From Candidatus Uhrbacteria bacterium (GTDB taxonomy: Bacteria; Patescibacteriota; Patescibacteriia; UBA9934; GWF2-40-263): a DNA stretch of 39,086 nucleotides. The first letter of the stretch is position 1. Every line of letters begins with the position of its first letter. Under the pieces are notes generated by a model. It did no database searches. It was not told the origin of the DNA and saw nothing but the letters and a program-made list of their open reading frames with translations. The position numbers and the translations under genes are program-made. The stretch lies in contig JAAZYG010000027.1 in NCBI GenBank assembly GCA_014239775.1, positions 1-39,086 on the forward strand, given 5' to 3'. This document shows positions 1 to 7,935 of this stretch, in pieces.

Positions 1-48
1 CACAACCACTCCAAAAAATCTCTTCAAAATATTAAATCGTAAACTCAT
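1..48 (-). CDS. Partial CDS, N-terminus of unknown protein running off the left edge
   Basis: On the minus strand an ATG at 48 opens a frame that stays open to the window edge, reading MSLRFNILKRFFGVVV. The basic then hydrophobic N-terminus could be the start of a membrane segment or signal peptide. Upstream on the same strand an extended -10 (TGtTATAAT, 79 to 71) would give a leader of about 16 nt. Only 16 codons are visible, so neither the family nor the reality of the gene can be settled. Confidence 0.35.
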   Translation of the reverse strand, partial: MSLRFNILKRFFGVVV

Positions 49-70
49 TTAATAAGTATTATTTAATAAA

Positions 71-79
71 ATTATAACA
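71..79 (-). promoter_or_regulatory. Extended -10 promoter for the left-edge minus gene
   Basis: On the minus strand the sequence reads TGTTATAAT, a perfect TATAAT with a TGn extension, about 22 nt before the minus-strand ATG at 48. No good -35 is present at 17 nt, which is normal for extended -10 promoters. A short palindrome (atactagtat) lies just upstream. The rest of 80-238 is AT-rich with nothing recognisable. Confidence 0.4.
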
Positions 80-238
80 TGTATACTAGTATCCTGCATG
101 AATAAAACACACCTCATAAACAATAAATAAAAAATAAACACAAACAACACATACCACCACCCTTATACCCCTTTATAATTCCATACTTTAATTATTTCTT
201 TTAAACAATACGTATAATTTTCTACAACCATGTCTCCA

Positions 239-267
239 TTGACTAAAAACCATGATTTTGCTAGACT
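239..267 (+). promoter_or_regulatory. Sigma70-type promoter of secG, predicted leaderless
   Basis: TTGACT (239-244), a 17-nt spacer, then TAGACT (262-267) preceded by TG at 259-260. The secG ATG is only 9 nt past the -10, so transcription would start at or within 2-3 nt of the start codon. No Shine-Dalgarno sequence lies between them. Confidence 0.65.
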
Positions 268-276
268 TTTTCCGTT

Positions 277-498
277 ATGAATACAGAAATAATATTAAAC
301 ATCTCACAAATTATTTTAGCTATATTGCTGATGATAACCATAATGATCCAATCTAAAGGTACTGGCCTTGGTGCAGCATTTGGTGGAGGTGGAAACGTGT
401 ACCGCACAAAACGTGGTGCTGAAAAAAAACTGTTTCAACTTACTATAATTTTTGCAATTTTATTTTTTGGTGTTGCACTAGTAAACGCACTTGTTTAG
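277..498 (+). CDS. secG: SecG, preprotein translocase subunit
   Basis: The 73-residue protein matches the SecG family in size and layout. It has a first membrane helix (about residues 4-24), a glycine-rich cytoplasmic loop with the family pattern 'GLGAAFGGGG' at about 31-40, a basic stretch and a second helix (about 53-71). SecG is the auxiliary subunit of the SecYEG channel and aids SecA-driven export across the cytoplasmic membrane. The gene stands just ahead of a solute-binding protein gene. Its promoter places the -10 so close to the ATG that the mRNA is probably leaderless. Family assignment is strong from the loop motif and two-helix topology. Confidence 0.92.
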   Translation: MNTEIILNISQIILAILLMITIMIQSKGTGLGAAFGGGGNVYRTKRGAEKKLFQLTIIFAILFFGVALVNALV

Positions 499-595
499 AA
501 TAAAAATAGCGTTTTTCAAATATTTTTAGAAAGATATCAAAAAATTCTTTTCCAAAAACAAATCAGAAAGAAAAAATCACCCAAAGGACCTAACT

Positions 596-2419
596 ATGGC
601 CCAAGTTTTTTCTGTAACCAAAACAAAAAAAGTGCCATCATTCAGACAATGGAAACAATTATCTAATGTAATATCAAAAACAGAATCAAACATACTTACA
701 ATATCAATTTCATTAATTATACTTTCAATGTTTGCATTGCTTGGTTTGTTCGCAACATCAAACAGAATAGAAATACCAACACTAGGCGGAGAATATACAG
801 AGGCGCTTGTTGGTGAGCCTCAATTTATAAACCCACTTTATGCATCATCAAATGATGTAGATGCAGACATTGCTTCATTGATTTACTCAGGACTTTTAAA
901 ATTAGACCCGAACGATGGTCTGACAAATGATCTTGCATCAGAAATAAACATAAATGAAGACCAAACAGTATATACAATAACAATAAGAGACGACGCAAAA
1001 TTTCATAACGGAGACGAAGTAATGGCACGTGATGTCGTATTTACAATTAATGCAATTCAAAATTCATCCTACAGAAGTCCGCTAGCACACAAATTTAAAG
1101 ATGTAAGCATTGTCCAAGAAGATGATAAAATAATATCTTTTATTCTTGAAAGTTCAAATGTAAATTTTAAAAATGCATTAACAACAGGAATACTTCCAGC
1201 AGGACTTTGGGCAGAAATACTTCCACAAAACACACCTCTTGCAGCACTAAACCTACAACCAATTGGAAGTGGTCCATATAAATTTTTAGAATTTACAAAA
1301 GATAAAAAAGGATCAATTTTGTCATATACACTTAAAGCATACAGTGGTTATTATAATGAAAGCGCCAAACTACAGAACTTGACCTTTAAATTTTATCCTG
1401 ATACTTTTGCAGCCTTTGATGCCCTAAAAAATAAGCATGTTGAAGGAATTAATCTAGTGCCTTTCACAGAAATAGAAGACATACAACAAAACAAAAACCT
1501 CAACATACATCAACCTTACATACCAAAACAAACAACGTTGTTCTTTAACCAAAAAACAAACGAAACACTTAAAGATCTTAGTGTTCGATCTGCAATAGCA
1601 GCATCAATTGATAAAACAGGTGTGTTAAATGATGTACTAAAAGGAAACGAACGAATATCAAATACACCATTATTACCTGGTCAATATGGTTATGATGAAT
1701 TATTAAAAGGAATCGTATTTGATCTAGCAAAAGCAAACTCAACTCTTGATGAAGCAGGCTATAAATTAGCTGAAAATAAAATTAGGTTATTAAAAAATAC
1801 AGAAATAGAGAAAAAAGAAGATGACACAGAGGATGTAAATGTAGAAACAGATGCTTCTGAAGAAAATAATGAAAATACAACCGCAGAGGAAATCAAAGAA
1901 GACAACAAAACATTGTCTTTTACACTTACCACAATAGATAGTGAAGAATATATTTTAGTTGCAAAAAAACTAAAAGAACAAATCGAACAAACCGGTATCA
2001 AGATAGAGATAATAACAGTGCCTTCTGAAATATTCTTCTCTGAAATAATAGAAACAAGAAATTTTGAATTACTGCTAAGTGCAATAATGATGGATCAAAA
2101 TGCAAACCTAACACCATTTTGGCATTCTTCTAAATCACAAACTGGCTTAAATGTAACTGATTATAAAAATGATGATGTGGATATATTATTAGATGAATTA
2201 AAAGAAACAACAGACGAAACGAAAAAAATAGAGTCTTTAAGAAAAATACAAGAACAAATCCTACTAGATATCCCGGCAGTATTCTTATACCAATCAGCAT
2301 ATACATACGCCACGCCAAAAAAGATACAAAATGTTATAATAGAATCAATCACACAACCATCTGACAGATTCATGCATATAACAGATTGGTATCTAAAAAC
2401 AAAAAAGGTATTCAAATAA
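596..2419 (+). CDS. Membrane-anchored extracellular solute-binding protein, family 5 (peptide/nickel type)
   Basis: 607 residues. A basic N-terminus and one membrane helix (about residues 32-53) are followed by an extracellular SBP_bac_5 (DppA/OppA-like) fold: 'LVGEPQFINPLYASSNDVDADIASLIYSGL', then 'RDDAKFHNGDEVMARDVVFTI' and 'SIDKTG' further on. There is no lipobox, so anchoring is by the helix instead of lipid. A highly acidic, low-complexity insertion (about 400-440, rich in Glu/Asp/Asn) interrupts the C-terminal lobe. An AAAGGA at 583-588 gives SD-type spacing to the ATG. No permease or ATPase gene is adjacent, so the transporter partner is either elsewhere or absent, and the protein may serve as a surface peptide binder. 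The substrate is unknown. Confidence 0.85.
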   Translation: MAQVFSVTKTKKVPSFRQWKQLSNVISKTESNILTISISLIILSMFALLGLFATSNRIEIPTLGGEYTEALVGEPQFINPLYASSNDVDADIASLIYSGLLKLDPNDGLTNDLASEININEDQTVYTITIRDDAKFHNGDEVMARDVVFTINAIQNSSYRSPLAHKFKDVSIVQEDDKIISFILESSNVNFKNALTTGILPAGLWAEILPQNTPLAALNLQPIGSGPYKFLEFTKDKKGSILSYTLKAYSGYYNESAKLQNLTFKFYPDTFAAFDALKNKHVEGINLVPFTEIEDIQQNKNLNIHQPYIPKQTTLFFNQKTNETLKDLSVRSAIAASIDKTGVLNDVLKGNERISNTPLLPGQYGYDELLKGIVFDLAKANSTLDEAGYKLAENKIRLLKNTEIEKKEDDTEDVNVETDASEENNENTTAEEIKEDNKTLSFTLTTIDSEEYILVAKKLKEQIEQTGIKIEIITVPSEIFFSEIIETRNFELLLSAIMMDQNANLTPFWHSSKSQTGLNVTDYKNDDVDILLDELKETTDETKKIESLRKIQEQILLDIPAVFLYQSAYTYATPKKIQNVIIESITQPSDRFMHITDWYLKTKKVFK

Positions 2420-2573
2420 ATATAAATACGCGCTTTTTTCTGGATGCAGAACAATTTGCATCTTAAAAAGATCACGTACCTAACACAAATCAAGAGAGAG
2501 AATTTAGTTCCTTAACAATTGAATACTTTAATTAGAAAACTAAATAGAATAAAAATATTTTTAAATTTAAATT

Positions 2574-4379
2574 ATGAATAATAAAAAACCAGGTCCCAGA
2601 AAGTCTTCTTCACGCAACACGCGTTCAAAGTCGACATTCAAAGGACGTGTATTTCGTGCAGAAAATTCAAAACCAAAAATGACTGCTCGCACGCAAACAA
2701 AAACAATCAGAACACCAGGAGGAGATAAACTAAAAATCATAGTACTTGGTGGTTGTGAAGAAGTTGGAAGAAACTGTACTCTACTGGAGTATAAAAATGA
2801 TATTATTATCATTGACATGGGTCTGCAATTTCCAGAAGAAAACATGCCAGGAATCGATTACATAATTCCAAACATGTCTTACTTAAAAGGTAAGGAGAAA
2901 AAAATAAAAGGCGTAATTATTACACATGGTCACTACGATCACATAGGTGCCATACCTCATACAATTCCAAATATTGGAAATCCAACAGTGTATGCATTAC
3001 CAATGTCTGCTGCAATTATTAAAAAGCGTCAAGAGGATTACCATACAACACCATTAAACCTAAAAGTGACAAAAGCAACTGATGTGCTAAAACTTGGATC
3101 CTTCAAGGTTTCATTTTTTCACATTAACCACAACATTCCTGATTCAGTAGGTATCGTGATTGAAACACCTGTAGGAGTAGTGTGTCATACAGGAGACTGG
3201 AAGTTCGACTTTCATCCTGCAGGAACAGAACATGCAGACTTCCAAAGAATTGCTGAAATTGGAAAAAATGGCGTACTTTGTTTAATGGGAGACTCAACAA
3301 ATGCAAACGTTGAAGGACACCAAATATCTGAAAAAATTATTGGTGAAGAATTAGAACGTATTGTAGAAAAAGCAAAAGGGCGTGTCATTGTAGGAACATT
3401 TGCTTCCCTTTTGTCTCGTGTAAAACAAATTATTGAAGCAGCAGAAAAGCTTGGTAAAAAAGTTGCAATTGATGGTTACTCCATGAAAACAAATGTTGAA
3501 GTTGCAAAACAACTAGGCTTTATAAAATGTGCACAATCAACCCTAATAAAACCAGAACAAATGGATGGATATCCTGATAATAAAATTGTTCTTATTTGTA
3601 CCGGTGCTCAAGGTGAAAAAAATGCAGCTCTAAACAGAATTGCAAATAACGACCACAGATCTGTAAAGGTAAGGAAAACAGATACGATAATATTTTCAAG
3701 TTCTGTAATTCCAGGAAATGAACAGTCTGTACAACGCTTAATGGATACCTTATACAGAAAAGGTCCGAAAGTTATAAACTATAAAATGATGGATGTGCAC
3801 GCTGGTGGTCATGCTAAAAAAGAAGACATCAAGTTAATGCTTGCATTATTTAAACCAAAATACTATGTACCTATTGAAGGAAACCATTTCCTTCTACGTG
3901 AAAATGCATCTGTCGCACACTCAATGGGGTGGGAAGAAAATAAAGTTTTTGTTGTAGACAATGGTCAAATCATGGAATTTTGGAAAGGTGGTGGAAAAAA
4001 GACTGACCAAAAAGTTCCAACAGACTATGTGTTTGTTGATGGTCTAGGTGTAGGTGACGTTTCACAAGTTGTACTACGTGATCGTAATGTTCTTGCAGAA
4101 GATGGAATGCTAGTTGTAATAGTGAGAATAGAAAGGCGTACAGGCAAACTAGTTGGTTCACCTGATATTATAAGCCGCGGATTCATCTTCATGAAAGAAA
4201 ATAAAAAACTTATAGAAGATACACGAAAGAAAGTTAGGCAGTTAGTAACAAATAAAGATAAAAAATCTGCAGCTGACACAAAATACATTCGTGAACAAAT
4301 AAGAGACGGTATCGGTTCATTTTTATACAAAAAAACTGAACGTCGCCCAATGATCTTACCTGTAATTATAGAAGTATAA
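2574..4379 (+). CDS. rnj: Ribonuclease J family metallo-beta-lactamase nuclease
   Basis: 601 residues. An unusual basic, disordered N-terminal tail (about 1-50, rich in Lys/Arg/Ser/Thr) precedes the beta-lactamase fold. 'LGGCEEVGRN' and the metal motif 'THGHYDHIGA' (H118, H120, D122, H123) are followed by 'HTGDWKFD', 'GDSTNA' and the beta-CASP part with 'HAGGHAKKED'. The C-terminus ends near 'RRPMILPVIIEV', typical of RNase J. These enzymes are 5'-3' exonucleases and endonucleases in mRNA decay and rRNA maturation. The basic tail may bind RNA (inference). A good SD is not visible. A strong terminator follows directly, so the gene closes its unit. Confidence 0.93.
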   Translation: MNNKKPGPRKSSSRNTRSKSTFKGRVFRAENSKPKMTARTQTKTIRTPGGDKLKIIVLGGCEEVGRNCTLLEYKNDIIIIDMGLQFPEENMPGIDYIIPNMSYLKGKEKKIKGVIITHGHYDHIGAIPHTIPNIGNPTVYALPMSAAIIKKRQEDYHTTPLNLKVTKATDVLKLGSFKVSFFHINHNIPDSVGIVIETPVGVVCHTGDWKFDFHPAGTEHADFQRIAEIGKNGVLCLMGDSTNANVEGHQISEKIIGEELERIVEKAKGRVIVGTFASLLSRVKQIIEAAEKLGKKVAIDGYSMKTNVEVAKQLGFIKCAQSTLIKPEQMDGYPDNKIVLICTGAQGEKNAALNRIANNDHRSVKVRKTDTIIFSSSVIPGNEQSVQRLMDTLYRKGPKVINYKMMDVHAGGHAKKEDIKLMLALFKPKYYVPIEGNHFLLRENASVAHSMGWEENKVFVVDNGQIMEFWKGGGKKTDQKVPTDYVFVDGLGVGDVSQVVLRDRNVLAEDGMLVVIVRIERRTGKLVGSPDIISRGFIFMKENKKLIEDTRKKVRQLVTNKDKKSAADTKYIREQIRDGIGSFLYKKTERRPMILPVIIEV

Positions 4380-4381
4380 AA

Positions 4382-4409
4382 AACACCCTCGCTCAAGCGG
4401 GGGTGTTTT
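4382..4409 (+). terminator. Rho-independent terminator after RNase J
   Basis: Stem of AACACCC-type sequence pairing with GGGTGTT around a CGCTCAAGCG core, followed by a T-rich run. It lies 3 nt past the RNase J stop. Confidence 0.85.
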
Positions 4410-4425
4410 CATTTTAAGTACGCTT

Positions 4426-4434
4426 TGATACTAT
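4426..4434 (+). promoter_or_regulatory. Extended -10 promoter of trpS, predicted leaderless
   Basis: TGaTACTAT sits between the RNase J terminator and trpS. The -10 ends 9 nt before the ATG at 4444, with no SD in the gap. No good -35 is seen. Confidence 0.5.
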
Positions 4435-4443
4435 TACGCACAT

Positions 4444-5430
4444 ATGGCAAGAGTACTTACAGCACTACAACCAACAGGAATACTACATCTTGGAAATTAC
4501 TTTGGTGCAATAGAACCATTTGTAACACTCCAAAATAATAATAACGAGAATATATTATTTGCAGTTGACTATCACGCAATTACAGTACAGCAGGATCCAA
4601 AAATGTTAAAAAATAACATCATGTTTGCAATAGCAACATACATTGCTGCTGGAGTAGATCCAAAAAAGACAATCTTGTTTCAACAATCACGCGTAAAACA
4701 ACACTCAGAACTATGTTGGATTTTAAATTGTATAGCATCAATGGGCGAACTGGAAAGAATGACACAATACAAAGATAAAGCTAATAAAAAGAATACTTCA
4801 ACAACAGTGGGTCTATTTGATTATCCGGTGTTAATGGCTGCTGATATCCTTTTATATGACACAGAAATCGTTCCAGTAGGAGCTGACCAGAAACAACATG
4901 TAGAGCTTGCACGTGACCTTGCACAGAGGTTTAATAATAAGTTTGGTAAAACTTTTACAGTACCTAAAGTAGAAATCAGAAAAGAAGGTTCACGAATAAT
5001 GGGACTAGACGATCCTAAATATAAAATGTCAAAATCTGCCCCAAGTCCAAAAAATTATATTTCCCTTATGGATGATAAGAAGACTGTACAAAAAAAGATA
5101 TCAAGCGCTACAACAGACTCAAACAGAGAAATCAAGTACGATAAATCAAGAAAGGGTTTAGCTAACCTAATGACAATATACTCATTGATCACAGGTCAAA
5201 GCTATAGAGAAATAGAACGTATATATAACAATAAAGGATATCAGGAATTTAAATACGATCTAACAAAACACACAAACAACTTTCTATCTCCACTGCAAGA
5301 TAAAATCAAAATTAATCTAGAAAATAAAAGTAACATAGTAAAAGTACTAGATAAAAATGCAAAAAAAGCAGAAAAAATTGCCGAAGAGAAAATGAAGATA
5401 GTTCGCAAACAACTTGGAATAACCATTTAA
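4444..5430 (+). CDS. trpS: Tryptophan--tRNA ligase
   Basis: 328 residues, the usual bacterial TrpRS length. It opens with 'LTALQPTGILHLGNYFGA', where the HIGH-equivalent motif falls at about 10-18, and carries the second class I signature KMSKS at 194-198. 'GELERMTQYKDK' and 'DYPVLMAADILLYD' are typical of the tryptophan-binding region, and 'VPVGADQKQHVELARDLA' is also diagnostic. It charges tRNA-Trp in the cytoplasm. The gene is a single-gene unit between two terminators. A -10 lies 9 nt before the ATG and no SD is visible, so translation probably starts on a leaderless mRNA. Confidence 0.96.
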   Translation: MARVLTALQPTGILHLGNYFGAIEPFVTLQNNNNENILFAVDYHAITVQQDPKMLKNNIMFAIATYIAAGVDPKKTILFQQSRVKQHSELCWILNCIASMGELERMTQYKDKANKKNTSTTVGLFDYPVLMAADILLYDTEIVPVGADQKQHVELARDLAQRFNNKFGKTFTVPKVEIRKEGSRIMGLDDPKYKMSKSAPSPKNYISLMDDKKTVQKKISSATTDSNREIKYDKSRKGLANLMTIYSLITGQSYREIERIYNNKGYQEFKYDLTKHTNNFLSPLQDKIKINLENKSNIVKVLDKNAKKAEKIAEEKMKIVRKQLGITI

Positions 5431-5459
5431 AATAAGCTCGATATGAGCTTATTTTTTTT
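5431..5459 (+). terminator. Rho-independent terminator after trpS
   Basis: AATAAGCTC and GAGCTTATT form a 9-bp stem around a GATAT loop, followed by a run of T. It starts right after the trpS stop codon. Confidence 0.9.
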
Positions 5460-5476
5460 ATGTGTATAACAAACCC

Positions 5477-5505
5477 TTGACACCTTAATTCCACTCGTGT
5501 AGAAT
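5477..5505 (+). promoter_or_regulatory. Consensus sigma70-type promoter
   Basis: TTGACA (5477-5482), exactly 17 nt, then TAGAAT (5500-5505). It drives the small gene at 5545, giving a leader of roughly 30 nt that contains a very strong SD. It is one of the best promoters in the window. Confidence 0.85.
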
Positions 5506-5544
5506 TCGCGCTTGTCAGCCTATATTTAAAGAAAGGAGGGGGGC

Positions 5545-5886
5545 ATGACTAGCTTGAAATTTGTAATTGTATTCTTAGGAGTACTCACATCCATTACACC
5601 CATTACATACAGTATTGTTAACTGGGAGACAGAGACAGAGACAAACAAAACCGTTCTTGTAGACAACATTGAATGGCAGGTAATTGATTCTGAGGATCTA
5701 CCAAATGGAATTTATTCTGTTGAAAAGATCCTGTCTGATCAGGGGGCACTGGTTGAAAAATTCAACTTTGGTGGTGTGCGGCACTTCTTAGTCCAAGGTT
5801 TAAACTATGTTAATGTTGGACAAAACTTTCAACAACTAACAATTGATGAACCTGCATCAATAAACATCGCTGATTCAGCACTCTAG
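5545..5886 (+). CDS. Short membrane-anchored or secreted protein of unknown function
   Basis: 113 residues, family not recognised. A hydrophobic helix (about 5-24, 'FVIVFLGVLTSITPITYSIV') looks like an uncleaved anchor or signal peptide. An exported domain of about 85 residues follows, predicted beta-rich and free of cysteine, with 'NIEWQVIDSEDLPNGIYSVEKI' as a possible core. Expression signals are exceptionally strong: a consensus promoter, the SD AAAGGAGG at 5532-5539 ideally spaced from the ATG, and a terminator overlapping the stop codon. This single-gene transcript is therefore likely abundant. Nothing in the neighbours (trpS, rnpB) suggests a role. Confidence 0.75.
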   Translation: MTSLKFVIVFLGVLTSITPITYSIVNWETETETNKTVLVDNIEWQVIDSEDLPNGIYSVEKILSDQGALVEKFNFGGVRHFLVQGLNYVNVGQNFQQLTIDEPASINIADSAL

Positions 5887-5911
5887 CATCTCAAACTGAG
5901 ATGCTTTTTTA
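5885..5911 (+). terminator. Rho-independent terminator overlapping the stop codon
   Basis: AGCATCTCA / TGAGATGCT form a perfect 9-bp stem with a 3-nt loop, then TTTTTT. The left arm begins inside the TAG stop of the 113-residue gene. Confidence 0.9.
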
Positions 5912-5944
5912 TTAAAACTATAAAAAATAAATAAATAACATATA

Positions 5945-5973
5945 TTGACAAATCACCTTATTTTTGCTATTAT
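5945..5973 (+). promoter_or_regulatory. Consensus promoter of the RNase P RNA gene
   Basis: TTGACA (5945-5950), exactly 17 nt, TATTAT (5968-5973). The RNA's first helix begins about 7 nt later, matching a normal start site. Confidence 0.85.
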
Positions 5974-5979
5974 TTTCCT

Positions 5980-6412
5980 GTTCTAGGAGTGTCGGGTGAT
6001 TGCGTTATTGGAAACAATACCGAGGAAAGTCCGAACACCTCTTGTACTGCAAAGCACAAGAACAAAGAAAGTCGTTAACGACGACCGAGTATAAGAATCA
6101 GTAATCGAGGAATTGGTTTACTTATTCCTCAATTACTGAATCAAAGCCTAGGGAAAGTGCCACAGAGACTATACTAACCAACACCTAGTGTTGGTAAAAC
6201 GTGAAAAGTGATGTGAGGTACCTGTCATTTATGAACAGATGCTACACATCTCGCTCTATGGTGACATAGATGCGTGGCAAACCCTTTCTGGTGTAAGAGC
6301 AAATTTGGTAGCTCGCATGAGCTTAATGGCAACATTAAGCCTAGATAGATAATCACCTCCTTCTTGTTTACAAGGAGAAGACAAAATTCGGCTTACAGAC
6401 ACGTCCTAGAAC
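5980..6412 (+). ncRNA. rnpB: RNase P RNA, bacterial type A
   Basis: This is the catalytic RNA that trims the 5' leader of tRNA precursors. Conserved elements appear in order. P1 is TTCTAGGAGTGTC near 5981, pairing with GACACGTCCTAGAA at 6398-6411. P2 is GGGTGATT with AATCACC. The CR-I/P4 strand is GAGGAAAGTCCG, and a 'GCCACAGAGA' core follows. The matching P4 strand 'ACAAAATTCGGCTTA' lies near the 3' end. P12 is a long hairpin (AATCAGTAATCGAGGAAT with ATTCCTCAATTACTGAATC). The stretch corresponding to loop L15, which binds the tRNA CCA end, reads GGCAAA in place of the usual GGTAAA. The ends are set by P1 pairing and the upstream promoter. Confidence 0.95.
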
Positions 6413-6463
6413 AAGACCTTGCGCTACAAATAATAAATAAATATTTGTAACTTGAGGTCTAAA

Positions 6464-6489
6464 AATCCTCGTCAAAACGAGGGTTTTTT
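6464..6489 (+). terminator. Rho-independent terminator after rnpB
   Basis: ATCCTCGT pairs with ACGAGGGT (one G-T pair) around a CAAA loop, followed by TTTTTT. It lies about 50 nt past the RNA's P1 helix and 12 nt before the next gene. Confidence 0.85.
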
Positions 6490-6501
6490 GATAGCATTAT
6501 C

Positions 6502-7929
6502 ATGACTATGAAGAAATCAGAACTAGTTTTTACACTAACATTAGTACCCATTGATTTACTTTCTTTATTTGCTGCAGCATCAACTGCATATTATTTAAGA
6601 TTTCATCCTTATTTCACAGATATAAGACCAATAATTTTTGATCTAAGATTTGAACCCTATTTAAAAGTTATCATACCTATTATATTAATATGGATTTTTG
6701 TTTTTGCAATCACCGGACTGTATACAACAAAAAGAATTTCAATAGCATCAGAACTTACAAAAATAGGATTAGCATGTTCAAGTTCAATGGCACTTGTTTT
6801 TGCAATATCCTTTTTCTCAAGAATACTTTTTGAATCAAGATTTATAGCACTTGCAGCATGGATACTTTCAATAGTATTTGTATCTACATCACGACTTTTT
6901 ATAAGAGGACTCCAAAGATCCCTACTCAAATTCGACATAGGAACAAAACGCATAATTATCATAGGTAAAAATCAGACAGCCCAAGCTTTAATAGAAGAAT
7001 TCAACAAGAAAACAAGACTTGGTTTTAAGATTATTGGACAATATAAAAAATTTGACAAGTCAATTGCAACCAAAATAAAACGCTTAAAAAAAGAAGATAA
7101 AATTGATGAAATTATTCTTGCCGACCCATCTGTAAGCAAAGAAATTGCACTAGAAATAATCACACTTACAGATACAGAACATCTTGGATTTAAATATTCT
7201 GCAGATATGTTTACTGCTGCAGTTGGAAAATCTGTAATACACACATATGCTGGTATACCTATAATCGAAGTAAGTAAAACACCACTAGATGGATGGGGTG
7301 CGATATACAAAAGACTGTTTGATATAACAGGTGCATTAATACTGATAATATTATCCCTGCCAATACAGATAATAGTAGCTGTGGCACTTTTCATTGAACA
7401 ACCTGGAAATATTTTATTCTCCAGAACATCAGATGGTAAAAAAACACAACGAGTTGGACAAGGTGGAAAAACATTTTATTACTTCAAATTTAGATCAATG
7501 ATAAAAAACGCTCATAAGTTACGATTTGATAAAGAATTTATCGAAAAATATGGCAACGAACGAGAAGGCTCACCTTTGTTTAAATTAAAAAATGACCCAC
7601 GCATAACACCTGTAGGAAAATTTATAAGAAAATACAGCATTGATGAAATTCCAGAATTTTATTCTGTACTGATTGGAAATATGTCACTAGTTGGACCAAG
7701 ACCTCATCTACCAGAAGAAGTAAAAACATACAAAGATACACAAAAAAAGGTACTTACAATAAAACCTGGAATTACTGGATTATCACAAATCAGTGGACGA
7801 GCAGATCTTGACTTTAGCGATGAGGTTAGGCTAGATACATATTATATTGAACATTGGGGTCCTTGGTTGGATTTTTACATCCTACTTAAAACTCCATTGG
7901 TTGTTTTATTCAGAAAGGGGGCGTACTAA
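6502..7929 (+). CDS. Polyprenyl-phosphate sugar-1-phosphate transferase (WcaJ/EpsL-type initiating enzyme)
   Basis: 475 residues. The N-terminal half has about four membrane helices and a Rossmann-like CoA_binding_3 part ('RIIIIGKNQTAQALIEEF'). The C-terminal bacterial sugar transferase domain begins with a helix at 'YKRLFDITGALILIILSLPI' and carries 'FYYFKFRSMI', 'SIDEIPEFYSVLIGNMSLVGPRPHLPEE' and 'KPGITGLSQISGR'. Such enzymes transfer a sugar-1-phosphate to undecaprenyl phosphate at the membrane, starting surface polysaccharide or glycoprotein-glycan synthesis. Three glycosyltransferase genes follow, as expected for a glycan cluster. Two in-frame ATGs (6502, 6508) are possible. A weak extended -10 (TGaTAGCAT, 6489-6497) would favour the second on a leaderless mRNA. 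Confidence 0.92.
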   Translation: MTMKKSELVFTLTLVPIDLLSLFAAASTAYYLRFHPYFTDIRPIIFDLRFEPYLKVIIPIILIWIFVFAITGLYTTKRISIASELTKIGLACSSSMALVFAISFFSRILFESRFIALAAWILSIVFVSTSRLFIRGLQRSLLKFDIGTKRIIIIGKNQTAQALIEEFNKKTRLGFKIIGQYKKFDKSIATKIKRLKKEDKIDEIILADPSVSKEIALEIITLTDTEHLGFKYSADMFTAAVGKSVIHTYAGIPIIEVSKTPLDGWGAIYKRLFDITGALILIILSLPIQIIVAVALFIEQPGNILFSRTSDGKKTQRVGQGGKTFYYFKFRSMIKNAHKLRFDKEFIEKYGNEREGSPLFKLKNDPRITPVGKFIRKYSIDEIPEFYSVLIGNMSLVGPRPHLPEEVKTYKDTQKKVLTIKPGITGLSQISGRADLDFSDEVRLDTYYIEHWGPWLDFYILLKTPLVVLFRKGAY

Positions 7930-7935
7930 ACAAAC

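Noticed and set aside
2443-2462. Inverted repeat GATGCA/TGCATC after the solute-binding protein gene
   Set aside because: Only 6 bp with an 8-nt loop and no T-run after it; too weak for a terminator and no known regulatory motif.
6657-7394. Minus-strand ORFs inside the sugar transferase gene
   Set aside because: Antisense shadows of a clearly conserved coding frame.
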